Origin: Methylococcales bacterium
GTDB taxonomy: Bacteria; Pseudomonadota; Gammaproteobacteria; Methylococcales; Methylomonadaceae
Direction of reading: 5' to 3'
Length of the DNA stretch: 5,153 nucleotides
NCBI GenBank assembly: GCA_023134955.1
Contig: JAGLUC010000184.1
Coordinates: 1 to 5,153, forward strand
The position numbers and the translations under genes are program-made. Shown here piece by piece: positions 1 through 5,153 of this stretch (position 1 is its first letter; each line of letters begins with the position of its first letter). Below the pieces are notes generated by a model. That model ran no database searches and was not told the DNA's origin. It saw only the letters and a list, made by a program, of their open reading frames with translations.

Positions 1-69
1 AAAGAGTATCAAAATACCCTGCCAGAACTTTTGCGACGATTAATAGTTTGCTTAATTCAAATAAGCTAA
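1..69 (+). CDS. possible 3' end of a plus-strand gene, product unknown
   Basis: Reading from base 1, frame 1 is open for 22 codons and ends in TAA at 67-69, nine bases before the stop of the convergent DUF484 gene. The peptide (KEYQNTLPELLRR..., ending LIQIS) looks like a plausible charged-then-hydrophobic C-terminus but matches no family I recognise. The opposite strand is also partly open here without a clear start, so 22 codons is weak evidence. If real, it means the gene next to DUF484 converges on it, rather than being the co-directional xerC found there in many gammaproteobacteria. Only the sequence to the left can settle this. Confidence 0.3.
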   Translation, partial: KEYQNTLPELLRRLIVCLIQIS

Positions 70-77
70 AATCAGGT

Positions 78-770
78 TTAGCCTAACAACGTAATTAATC
101 GAGTACCAATCACTTCACTCATCTGGGTTAAAAATAAATTGCCCATACTGCGATGGAAGCGATTTTTGTCTCTACTACCAATGGCAATAACCCCTTCTAT
201 CTCTGTAAATGACATGGGAATTATGGCACAGGATTTTACTTCTTTGGCAAAATCTCCAAATAAAAAACGTGCTTGAGCCAATGTTGGTTTGCCACATTTG
301 GGTAAGCTACTGGCTAATATCTTGTCAAAATGATGTAAATTTTCATCATCTGAGTGAACAAAAATATTGCTCATGGGTAAATCAATTTTATCTTTAATAA
401 TACGAATAGCTGAAAAGTCAGTTAAGAAACATTCTACAAATACTTTGTCCAGATTTTCAACCGCACCTTCAACGGTTTTAGCTTCCATTAACGCTAATGT
501 TAGCTCATGCATTCGGTTAAAAGAAGTGTCATTATCTTTGGCAATATCTATCAATCCTGTTAATTGATTTTCTAATTCTTGATGCTTGCTTCTAAAAAGC
601 TCTAATTGCTTGGATATTAGTGAAACTGCATTACCACTGGGATGAGGAATACTTAAACTTTCCAATAAAGAGACATGATTATGAAAGAATTCAGGATGTT
701 TTTTTAAATACTTCTCAACCTCAACGGAATCTAATTCATTGCTCTCGGTTGCTTGATTTTCATCACTCAT
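78..770 (-). CDS. DUF484 family protein (GAF-like, function unknown)
   Basis: This 230-residue protein has the normal length for DUF484. The N-terminal part has the family's pattern: an acidic start, then YLKKHPEFFHNH (about residues 21-32), then a LSIPHPSG-type segment (about 39-46), followed by AVSLISKQLELFR and a heptad-like helix up to about residue 80 that is likely a coiled coil. The rest (about 85-230) resembles a GAF-type sensory fold, with a late segment like those of GAF proteins (CAIIPMSF, then GVIAIGSRD). There is no signal peptide or membrane segment, so it should be cytoplasmic. The ATG at 770-768 overlaps the dapF stop by four bases, and an AAGGA lies 11 bases upstream inside dapF, which suggests translational coupling. 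In many gammaproteobacteria the order is dapF, DUF484, xerC. The biochemical role is unknown and the GAF-like reading comes from family knowledge. Family assignment is secure. Confidence 0.9.
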   Translation of the reverse strand: MSDENQATESNELDSVEVEKYLKKHPEFFHNHVSLLESLSIPHPSGNAVSLISKQLELFRSKHQELENQLTGLIDIAKDNDTSFNRMHELTLALMEAKTVEGAVENLDKVFVECFLTDFSAIRIIKDKIDLPMSNIFVHSDDENLHHFDKILASSLPKCGKPTLAQARFLFGDFAKEVKSCAIIPMSFTEIEGVIAIGSRDKNRFHRSMGNLFLTQMSEVIGTRLITLLG

Positions 771-1597
771 AATTCTATTTGTCCTTCAAAAACGGATACA
801 GCCGGGCCTTTCATAAATACTGGGTGTCCTCGACCTGCCCAGCTTATCATTAACTTTCCACCCGGTAATTCTACACAAATATTGTCTTTATCCAGCAAGT
901 TTTGCTCTATGCCTAAAACCACAGCCGCACAAGCACCACTACCACACGCTAAGGTTTCTGCTGCACCTCGTTCATACACTCGCAATTTAGCTGTTTGCCT
1001 GTTTATTATTTGTATGAACCCAATATTAGCTCGTTCTGGAAAAAAAGCATGATTTTCTAATAGCGCACCTAATTTAAGCACTGGAGCTGATGTTATATCT
1101 TCCACTTGAATCACCACATGGGGGTTACCCATAGAGACGGCAGCAAATTCTACAAGCTTGTTATCTACTGTCACCGTATAAGTCACTGCCTCGGTATCCG
1201 TATTTAAGGGAATTTGTTCAGGTAAATGCATGGGAACCCCCATATTGACAGTGATTAGTCCATCATCGTCAAAGTTTAACAGTAATTGTCCACTGTCTGT
1301 GTCTACCCGAATTTCGCCTTTATCTGATAATTTCTTGTCGCGTACAAAGCGAGCAAAGCAACGTGCACCATTGCCACATTGAGCCACTTCACTACCATCA
1401 GCATTAAAAATACGATATTTAAAATCCGCATTGTCACTGACTGGTTTTTCCACCATTAATAGCTGGTCACAACCTACGCCAAAATTGCGGTCTGCAATAA
1501 ATTTAATCTGCTCTGCCGTTAATGAGATTGATTGCTTAATAGCATCTATAACAACAAAGTCATTGCCTAGCCCGTGCATTTTTGTAAAGTTGATCAT
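767..1597 (-). CDS. dapF: diaminopimelate epimerase DapF
   Basis: It converts LL-diaminopimelate to meso-diaminopimelate, the last shared step before peptidoglycan cross-linking and lysine synthesis, in the cytoplasm and without a cofactor. The 276-residue length is typical. Visible signatures are the N-terminal FTKMHGLGNDF (residues 4-14), RIFNADGSE (62-70), QCGNGARCFARF (73-84), GNPH (157-160), RANIGF (189-194) and YERGAAETLACGSGACA (208-224). The two catalytic cysteines are C74 and C218, matching the C73/C217 pair of the Haemophilus enzyme shifted by one residue. The start at 1597 is supported because homology runs to the first residues. The best Shine-Dalgarno-like stretch (AAGGG, about 1617-1613) is rather far from this ATG, so initiation may be weak. 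The stop overlaps the DUF484 start by four bases. No lysA or short lipoprotein gene lies directly upstream, so its promoter should be in 1598-1900. Confidence 0.98.
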   Translation of the reverse strand: MINFTKMHGLGNDFVVIDAIKQSISLTAEQIKFIADRNFGVGCDQLLMVEKPVSDNADFKYRIFNADGSEVAQCGNGARCFARFVRDKKLSDKGEIRVDTDSGQLLLNFDDDGLITVNMGVPMHLPEQIPLNTDTEAVTYTVTVDNKLVEFAAVSMGNPHVVIQVEDITSAPVLKLGALLENHAFFPERANIGFIQIINRQTAKLRVYERGAAETLACGSGACAAVVLGIEQNLLDKDNICVELPGGKLMISWAGRGHPVFMKGPAVSVFEGQIEL

Positions 1598-1671
1598 AGC
1601 AATAATTTATACCCTTCACGCACAAAAACACCCCATTTTAGCACTCATTTTATTGCAATGAGCGTTGTTTG

Positions 1672-1687
1672 ATGCCATGAATGGCAT
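1672..1687. repeat. near-perfect palindrome upstream of dapF
   Basis: ATGCCAT and ATGGCAT are complementary 7-base arms separated by GA. The two-base spacer makes a tight RNA hairpin unlikely, and a dimeric-protein operator or part of a dispersed repeat is more natural. The GGCAT of the right arm can alternatively pair with ATGCC at 1699-1703. It lies about 75 bases upstream of dapF. The regulator, if any, cannot be named. Confidence 0.45.
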
Positions 1688-1795
1688 GTAGTAGAGCAAT
1701 GCCAAGCAATTACTGGGGAGCAGTTGCAGAGTAAAGCATTGAAATAGATTACGATTCCTGCTATTTTACGCTTGACCCATCACAATAATCTCTTA

Positions 1796-1829
1796 AGCAA
1801 TAAAACCGTAAGAAATTGATTTTATTGCT
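1796..1829. repeat. perfect 10-base-arm inverted repeat, candidate operator
   Basis: AGCAATAAAA (1796-1805) and TTTTATTGCT (1820-1829) are exact reverse complements separated by 14 bases. A direct repeat ATTGAT occurs at 1815-1820 and 1835-1840, exactly 20 bases apart. The right arm touches a possible extended -10 box (TGCTATATG, 1826-1834) pointing to the DUF502 gene. The repeat could be an operator for a dimeric regulator or a weak AT-rich hairpin. The long spacer and the absence of a following T-run argue against a terminator. The repeat is seen directly and its role is inferred. Confidence 0.5.
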
Positions 1830-1834
1830 ATATG
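1826..1834 (+). promoter_or_regulatory. possible extended -10 promoter element for DUF502-symporter unit
   Basis: TGCTATATG resembles an extended -10 (TGn followed by a TATA-like hexamer). An overlapping TATGAT at 1831-1836 is an alternative -10 with five of six consensus bases. No good -35 lies at the usual distance, which fits an extended -10 promoter or an activator-dependent one. Transcription would start near 1840-1843 and give a leader of roughly 90 bases before the chosen start at 1931. AT-rich DNA gives such matches by chance. Confidence 0.3.
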
Positions 1835-1879
1835 ATTGATGGTCGTAAAACGGTCTAATTCGCTACGTACTAAAATGGA

Positions 1880-1902
1880 ATATTCTTAAACACTGAGAAT
1901 AT
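1880..1902 (+). repeat. inverted repeat in the DUF502 leader
   Basis: ATATTCT (1880-1886) and AGAATAT (1896-1902) are exact 7-base complementary arms around a 9-base loop. The right arm covers the ATG at 1901, which could be mistaken for the gene start. As RNA this hairpin would end 18 bases before the likely ribosome binding site at 1921. It could equally be a protein-binding site. The stem is mostly A/T and would be weak. Confidence 0.4.
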
Positions 1903-1920
1903 GTCCATAAAAATAATAAT

Positions 1921-1930
1921 AGGTAAACAG
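1921..1930 (+). promoter_or_regulatory. ribosome binding site that decides the DUF502 start
   Basis: AGG at 1921-1923 followed by TAAACAG places a Shine-Dalgarno core seven bases before the ATG at 1931. The in-frame ATG at 1901 has only a GAG three bases away, which is too close, and it lies in an inverted-repeat arm. This favours 1931 as the start. Confidence 0.55.
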
Positions 1931-2509
1931 ATGAAAAAACTATTGAATTTCTTCCTGATTGGGATTTTGGCATTTATTCCCATCTATGTCATCGGACAAA
2001 TCGTATTGTTTGTTAATGATCGGTTTTCTGACTTAATCAAATTTGTTTATGGTTATTACGATAATTATTTTATGACTGCATTGATATTTATCGTCAGTTT
2101 TAGCTTATTTACCTATGTGGGTTATAGAGTGAGCGTGGGTAAATCATGGATTATTGCTAGTATAGATGCTGTTATTGATAGAATTCCATTATTGAATACG
2201 GTTTATAGAGTGACCAAGAAAGTAGTTAATATGTTTTCAGGTCATGAAACCAAGGAGTCACGCGAAGTGGTTTATATTGAGTACCCAAAAGAAGGCCTTT
2301 GGGTACCTGCTTATGTGACCAATCGTTCAAAAGATATGTATATCCTGTTTGTCCCCACTTCACCTAATCCAACATCTGGCTTTACTGTCATTGTGCATGA
2401 ATCAAAGGTGTTTAAGTCTGAAATGAATATAGAACAGGCAACCAGCTTTATTATTAGCGTGGGGGTAGATTATGATAACCCCGAAGAAGCGCTTAAATTA
2501 CCAAGATGA
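1931..2509 (+). CDS. DUF502 family membrane protein
   Basis: This is a conserved membrane protein of the DUF502 (COG2928) family, of unknown function. From the ATG at 1931 it has 192 residues, close to the family norm. An upstream in-frame ATG at 1901 would add ten residues (MSIKIIIGKQ) but lacks a well-placed ribosome site, and the MKKLLNFFLIGILAF start is typical of the family. Two membrane segments are visible, about residues 5-27 and 46-66. A soluble domain follows with the family's hallmark motifs: RIPLLNTVYR (84-93), VVYIEYPKEGLW (113-124) and FVPTSPNPTSG (140-150). Its stop overlaps the start of the symporter gene by four bases, so the two are almost certainly co-transcribed and translationally coupled. 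A role helping or regulating a membrane transporter is only inference from this pairing. Confidence 0.9.
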   Translation: MKKLLNFFLIGILAFIPIYVIGQIVLFVNDRFSDLIKFVYGYYDNYFMTALIFIVSFSLFTYVGYRVSVGKSWIIASIDAVIDRIPLLNTVYRVTKKVVNMFSGHETKESREVVYIEYPKEGLWVPAYVTNRSKDMYILFVPTSPNPTSGFTVIVHESKVFKSEMNIEQATSFIISVGVDYDNPEEALKLPR

Positions 2510-3849
2510 GTGAATTAGATGGCTTGTTAAAGCAATTAAGTGCAATCATTTGGGGGCCGGTTATGCTGGTCTTTTTATTGGGTATTGGTGTTTTCTTAAT
2601 GATAGGCTTAAAGGCATTTCCATGGCGGTATACGGTTAAGTCTTTTGTTATGTTGTGGAAAAGTAGAGACAGTCATCAAAAAGGTGATATTTCACCCTAT
2701 CAAGCACTGATGACCTCTTTGTCAGCAACCATAGGAACAGGAAATATTGCAGGTGTTGCAACCGCCATTGCCTTAGGTGGACCAGGTGCTATTTTCTGGA
2801 TGTGGGTGACTGCTTTTTTTGGCATGGCGACAAAATATGCCGAAGCTGTTTTAGCCGTTAAATATCGAGAAGTTGATGAGCTAGGGCATTATGTGGGCGG
2901 TCCCATGTATTACATAAAAAATGGCTTGGGAAATAATTGGCGTTGGCTGGCGGCTAGTTTTGCATTATTTGGCGCTATTGCTGCATTTGGTATTGGCAAT
3001 ATGGTACAAGCTAATTCTGTGGCAGATGCGGTTGAAACTATGTTTCAGATTCCCGTCTGGCAAACAGGACTATTTATTACACTTTGCACAGCAGCCGTTA
3101 TCCTGGGCGGTATTAGTCGCATTGCTACGGTCGCGGCTAAATTAGTCCCAACCATGGCTATTGCCTATATAGTCAGTGCTTTATTTGTAATTATTAGCCA
3201 TATTGAACAAATACCCAATGCTTTTTTATTAATTATTAATAGTGCTTTTACAGAAACTGCGGCAATAGGTGGTTTTACAGGTGCCGCAGTCTGGGCTGCC
3301 ATTCGTTTTGGTGTTGCCAGAGGTATTTTTTCCAATGAAGCAGGACTGGGTAGCGCGCCGATTGCACATGCAGCAGCAAAAACTAAAGACCCTGTTCAAC
3401 AAGGCATGATAGCAATGTTGGGTACATTTATAGATACCTTACTGGTCTGCACCATGACCGCATTGGTTATCATCTTAACAGGTGCCTGGTCTAGCGGAGA
3501 GACAGGCGCGGCTTTATCAACATTAGCATTTAATACCGCTATGCCTGGCTGGGGAGGCTATATTGTTGTTTCAGGCTTAATCATTTTTGCTTTTACCACT
3601 ATATTAGGCTGGAGTTATTATGGCGAACGTTGTGCAGAATTTCTGTTTGGGGTAAAAGTTATATGGCCTTATCGTCTATTATGGCTATGCGCAATCCCTT
3701 TAGGAGCAATGGGTAAACTTGGTATTATCTGGTTATTAGCGGACGTGTTAAATGGTTTTATGGCTCTCCCTAATCTAATTGCTTTAGGATTATTGAGCCC
3801 TGTCATATTTAAAGTCACCAAAGAATATTTACTTCAATCCAAAGATTAA
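2506..3849 (+). CDS. AGCS-family sodium:alanine/glycine symporter
   Basis: It is a 447-residue inner-membrane transporter of the alanine or glycine:cation symporter family (AlsT/DagA/YaaJ type), which imports small neutral amino acids with Na+. Length is normal for the family. Hallmarks are SATIGTGNIAGVATAIALGG (residues 73-92, the broken first core helix of the LeuT-like fold that contributes to substrate and ion binding), GGPMYYIKNGLG (131-142), a glycine-rich core near 255-280 with RGIFSNEAGLGSAPIAHAAA (272-291), GMIAMLGTFIDTLLVCTMTA (300-319) and GWSYYGERCAEFLFG (368-382). About ten or eleven hydrophobic segments are visible, beginning about residues 16-36. The ATG at 2506 overlaps the DUF502 stop in an ATGA, with only weak Shine-Dalgarno sequence, so expression probably depends on coupling. 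No terminator is evident directly after the stop. Alanine versus glycine, serine or glutamine preference cannot be read from the sequence. Confidence 0.95.
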   Translation: MSELDGLLKQLSAIIWGPVMLVFLLGIGVFLMIGLKAFPWRYTVKSFVMLWKSRDSHQKGDISPYQALMTSLSATIGTGNIAGVATAIALGGPGAIFWMWVTAFFGMATKYAEAVLAVKYREVDELGHYVGGPMYYIKNGLGNNWRWLAASFALFGAIAAFGIGNMVQANSVADAVETMFQIPVWQTGLFITLCTAAVILGGISRIATVAAKLVPTMAIAYIVSALFVIISHIEQIPNAFLLIINSAFTETAAIGGFTGAAVWAAIRFGVARGIFSNEAGLGSAPIAHAAAKTKDPVQQGMIAMLGTFIDTLLVCTMTALVIILTGAWSSGETGAALSTLAFNTAMPGWGGYIVVSGLIIFAFTTILGWSYYGERCAEFLFGVKVIWPYRLLWLCAIPLGAMGKLGIIWLLADVLNGFMALPNLIALGLLSPVIFKVTKEYLLQSKD

Positions 3850-3892
3850 TAAATTGAGTGTGATTTCCTCTGCTGTTTTATCATATTTGTAA

Positions 3893-3898
3893 TATAAT
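3893..3898 (+). promoter_or_regulatory. candidate -10 box upstream of the MCWSGEAS gene
   Basis: A perfect TATAAT lies in the 184-base spacer after the symporter gene. The -35 region about 17 bases upstream is poor (TGCTGT at 3871-3876 with a 16-base gap). Transcription would begin near 3905 and give a leader of about 130 bases before the ATG at 4034. The match could be chance in such AT-rich DNA, but the lack of coupling to the upstream gene makes an own promoter plausible. Confidence 0.35.
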
Positions 3899-3902
3899 TC
3901 AT

Positions 3903-3920
3903 CAGTTTTGTATGAAACTG
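3903..3920 (+). repeat. small hairpin in the 3850-4033 spacer
   Basis: CAGTTT (3903-3908) and AAACTG (3915-3920) pair around a 6-base loop. No T-run follows, so it is not a standard intrinsic terminator. It would lie at the very 5' end of a transcript starting near 3905, where such hairpins can stabilise mRNA. The rest of the spacer is AT-rich, with no other clear structure or open frame. Confidence 0.3.
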
Positions 3921-4021
3921 GACTAACATTATCCATGAGTCATATTAATTTTTTAAATATTAAGAGCATTTCTATTAATTCTGACTGAGCAGGTATGAAT
4001 TATTAGAGATGCCCACAAATT

Positions 4022-4028
4022 AAGGGGA
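4022..4028 (+). promoter_or_regulatory. strong ribosome binding site for the MCWSGEAS gene
   Basis: AAGGGGA ends five bases before the ATG at 4034. It is the best Shine-Dalgarno sequence in the window and fixes this start. Confidence 0.7.
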
Positions 4029-4033
4029 TTTCA

Positions 4034-4786
4034 ATGTGTTGGAGTGGTGAAGCATCTGCTGTTTTAGCTGTTGCAGGGCTAAGTACTGCGGTATATGTTG
4101 CCTATAAAGGGGAGTCAAAGGAGTTATGGATTCCGTTAACCTATTTTGCCTTAATGGAACTATTACAGGCAGCAACTTATGTCTACATTGATTTGTGTGA
4201 CAATCCCAATAATCAGGTACTCACACTCTTAGGGTATCTCCATATCGCCTTTCAGCCATTCTTTGTCAACATGGTGGCGATGTACTTTATTCCTGAAAGT
4301 GTCAAAATAAAAATCAGAACCACGGTTTATACATTGTGCGCGGTTAGTTCTATTGCCATGCTGATTAAAATGTTCCCATTCGACTGGGCTGGCGCTTGTG
4401 TGGTAGGTGTTGAAGGTTTTTGTGGTACTCAGACATGTTCAGTTTCAGGAGACTGGCATATCGCCTGGCAGTTACCATTAAATGGTCTGATGTCTACACC
4501 AATTGACTGGTTATTTGATTTTAATTGGGGCTTACATGTATTTGCTTATGCTTTAGCCGCATTTTATTTACCCATTATTTATGGCTCATGGCGTTTTGTA
4601 GGCTTTCATTATTTGATTGGTCCACTTATTTCAGATATTTCAACAGATGACCCAAATGAATATGCTGCTGTATGGTGCTTATTTTCAATTGCCTTATGTG
4701 TTTCGGTAATTAAAACGCCGATTAGAAAGTATTTGCACGTTAAAAAATGGCCTTTTTATAAAAGGCATGTGGCTGATGATTTGTAA
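4034..4786 (+). CDS. conserved polytopic membrane protein, MCWSGEAS type (DUF5765-like), function unknown
   Basis: This 250-residue protein begins MCWSGEASA, an N-terminus I recall as conserved in a bacterial family of uncharacterised membrane proteins (probably Pfam DUF5765; the number is from memory). The start is fixed by a strong AAGGGGA. Six or seven hydrophobic segments are visible, roughly residues 5-24, 31-51, 63-86, 96-114, 164-184 and 211-227, with a possible extra one near 187-200. Notable motifs are YFALMELLQAATY (37-49), GYLHIAFQPFFVNM (67-80), FPFDWAGACV (114-123), a loop with three cysteines (C122, C130, C135) ending CSVSGDWHIAW (135-145), YGSWRF (183-188) and DDPNEYAAVWCLFSIAL (205-221). 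Histidines H70, H142, H168 and H192 and eight cysteines in total, C2 included, are unusual for a simple membrane protein. There is no cleavable signal peptide. It stands apart from the symporter by 184 bases and ends at a strong terminator. No function is assigned. Confidence 0.85.
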   Translation: MCWSGEASAVLAVAGLSTAVYVAYKGESKELWIPLTYFALMELLQAATYVYIDLCDNPNNQVLTLLGYLHIAFQPFFVNMVAMYFIPESVKIKIRTTVYTLCAVSSIAMLIKMFPFDWAGACVVGVEGFCGTQTCSVSGDWHIAWQLPLNGLMSTPIDWLFDFNWGLHVFAYALAAFYLPIIYGSWRFVGFHYLIGPLISDISTDDPNEYAAVWCLFSIALCVSVIKTPIRKYLHVKKWPFYKRHVADDL

Positions 4787-4794
4787 AAATAACT

Positions 4795-4822
4795 AAAAAA
4801 AGGGGCTTTACGCCCCTTTTTT
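4795..4822. terminator. bidirectional intrinsic terminator between convergent genes
   Basis: GGGGC (4802-4806) and GCCCC (4812-4816) pair around TTTAC. An A-run (4795-4801) lies on one side and a T-run (4817-4822) on the other, so each strand ends in a U-tract after the GC stem. It serves both the plus-strand membrane protein gene (stop at 4784-4786) and the minus-strand DsbA-like gene, whose TAA (4823-4821) lies at the edge of the T-run. Confidence 0.9.
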
Positions 4823-5153
4823 ATTTGCTGTTGCAAGACTCATCATAATCTCCTACATATTTTGATATTTGTTCAAATATTTTTTGCTCATTGTTGTAAT
4901 CAATATGTATTGGAAAAACCTTTTTATTAAAATCCAGGCGTAAAGATGGAAATGAAGATACTCCCATCTGCCTGGTAAACTGAATCTCTTTTTGTAACTC
5001 AGCTTCAATCCCCGTCCCGGTGTAATCATTTAAAAACCGAACCCTATTTAAGCCTGCCCGTTCTGCGCAGAGGTACAGTATTTCATCCAGAGAAGGGTTT
5101 TCAGCATTAACATAATAAGCCCGTTGAATTTGTTGTATCATCTTTTTTTCAAA
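4821..5153 (-). CDS. DsbA-family thioredoxin-fold protein (COG3531-like), C-terminal part, cut by window edge
   Basis: The last 110 residues of a longer protein are present. The first in-window ATG is at 5141-5139, but the frame stays open upstream to the edge (F-E-K-K before that Met), no ribosome binding site precedes it, and the protein would begin in the middle of the domain. The segment IQRAYYVNAENPSLDEIL (residues 5-22 from that Met) resembles the helical insertion of DsbA-like proteins related to COG3531 and FrnE, where an A-Q-R-A-Y-type helix is common. MGVSSFPSLRL (59-69) matches the cis-proline loop region, with P65 as the likely cis-proline. The CxxC active site would lie in the missing N-terminal half, so redox activity cannot be judged. 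Family members are thiol-disulfide oxidoreductases or isomerases, often of about 200-220 residues. The 3' end sits on the shared terminator. Confidence 0.75.
   Translation of the reverse strand, partial: FEKKMIQQIQRAYYVNAENPSLDEILYLCAERAGLNRVRFLNDYTGTGIEAELQKEIQFTRQMGVSSFPSLRLDFNKKVFPIHIDYNNEQKIFEQISKYVGDYDESCNSK

Larger units (their letters stand above)
1598..1930. other. divergent intergenic region, repeat-rich, no gene seen
   Basis: About 330 bases separate dapF (leftward) from the DUF502 gene (rightward). No open frame with a credible start and ribosome binding site exists on either strand. A 24-codon open stretch at 1673-1747 (plus) has no start. The region must hold both promoters. It contains at least four inverted repeats: CTCATT/AATGAG (1644-1649, 1657-1662), ATGCCAT/ATGGCAT (1672-1678, 1681-1687), CAATGC/GCATTG (1697-1702, 1736-1741) and a 10-base pair at 1796-1829, plus another pair at 1880-1902. 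I found no convincing -35/-10 pair for dapF. Confidence 0.8.

Noticed and set aside
50..66. Hairpin GCTTA/TAAGC as a terminator between the DUF484 gene and the convergent frame
   Set aside because: Only five A/T-rich pairs with a 7-base loop and no proper U-tract on either strand, so it is too weak to call.
1605..1610. TATAAA on the minus strand as the dapF -10 box
   Set aside because: It would start transcription at or next to the dapF ATG, leaving no leader, and no -35 lies 17 bases upstream.
1431..1661. Plus-strand open frame of 76 codons
   Set aside because: It is almost entirely antisense to dapF, shows no family motif, and its start lies inside the conserved dapF coding sequence.
1673..1747. 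A 24-codon open stretch on the plus strand that looks mildly protein-like (ending ITGEQLQSKALK)
   Set aside because: It is preceded by an in-frame stop, has no start codon or ribosome binding site, and overlaps the inverted-repeat cluster. It is more likely part of a repeat than a gene.
1772..1801. TTGACC (1772-1777) as a -35 box for the DUF502 gene
   Set aside because: At spacings of 16-18 bases the sequence offers only TAAGCA, AAGCAA or AGCAAT as a -10, which are poor matches.
2921..3145. Plus-strand open frame of 74 codons inside the symporter gene
   Set aside because: It is a shifted-frame shadow of the hydrophobic symporter coding sequence, with no ribosome binding site.
1..5153. Search for CRISPR arrays, tRNA genes, insertion sequences, phage or defence genes
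   Set aside because: No regularly spaced repeats, cloverleaf-like sequences, transposase motifs or known defence-gene motifs were seen by eye on either strand.

Overview
This window looks like an AT-rich gammaproteobacterial chromosome segment. The main support is the dapF followed by DUF484 pair with overlapping stop and start codons, an arrangement known from gammaproteobacteria. The DUF502 protein, the AGCS-type symporter and the MCWSGEAS-type membrane protein also fit a free-living aquatic or marine gammaproteobacterium. The genus cannot be named from the sequence alone.

Layout. Bases 1-69 may hold the 3' end of a plus-strand gene that converges on the minus-strand pair. Bases 78-1597 (minus) hold dapF (diaminopimelate epimerase) and, downstream of it with a 4-base overlap, a DUF484 gene. 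Bases 1598-1930 are a divergent intergenic region shared by dapF (leftward) and the DUF502 gene (rightward). It is rich in inverted repeats, including a perfect 10-base-arm inverted repeat at 1796-1829. Bases 1931-3849 (plus) hold a DUF502 membrane protein and an AGCS-family sodium:amino-acid symporter, again with a 4-base overlap. Bases 3850-4033 are a spacer with a consensus -10 box and a small hairpin. Bases 4034-4786 (plus) encode a polytopic membrane protein beginning MCWSGEAS, of unknown function. A strong bidirectional terminator (4795-4822) separates it from a convergent minus-strand gene for a DsbA-family thioredoxin-fold protein, which is cut by the right edge.

How the genes relate. 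dapF makes meso-diaminopimelate for peptidoglycan and lysine. The DUF502 and symporter genes form a clear two-gene translationally coupled unit, so a membrane-associated role of the DUF502 protein linked to amino-acid uptake is possible but unproven. The remaining genes are ordinary neighbours with no evident shared pathway. I see no CRISPR array, tRNA, rRNA, insertion sequence, phage gene or defence system. The parts most worth a second look are the structured 1640-1902 intergenic region, the cysteine- and histidine-rich MCWSGEAS protein, and the DUF502/symporter pairing.
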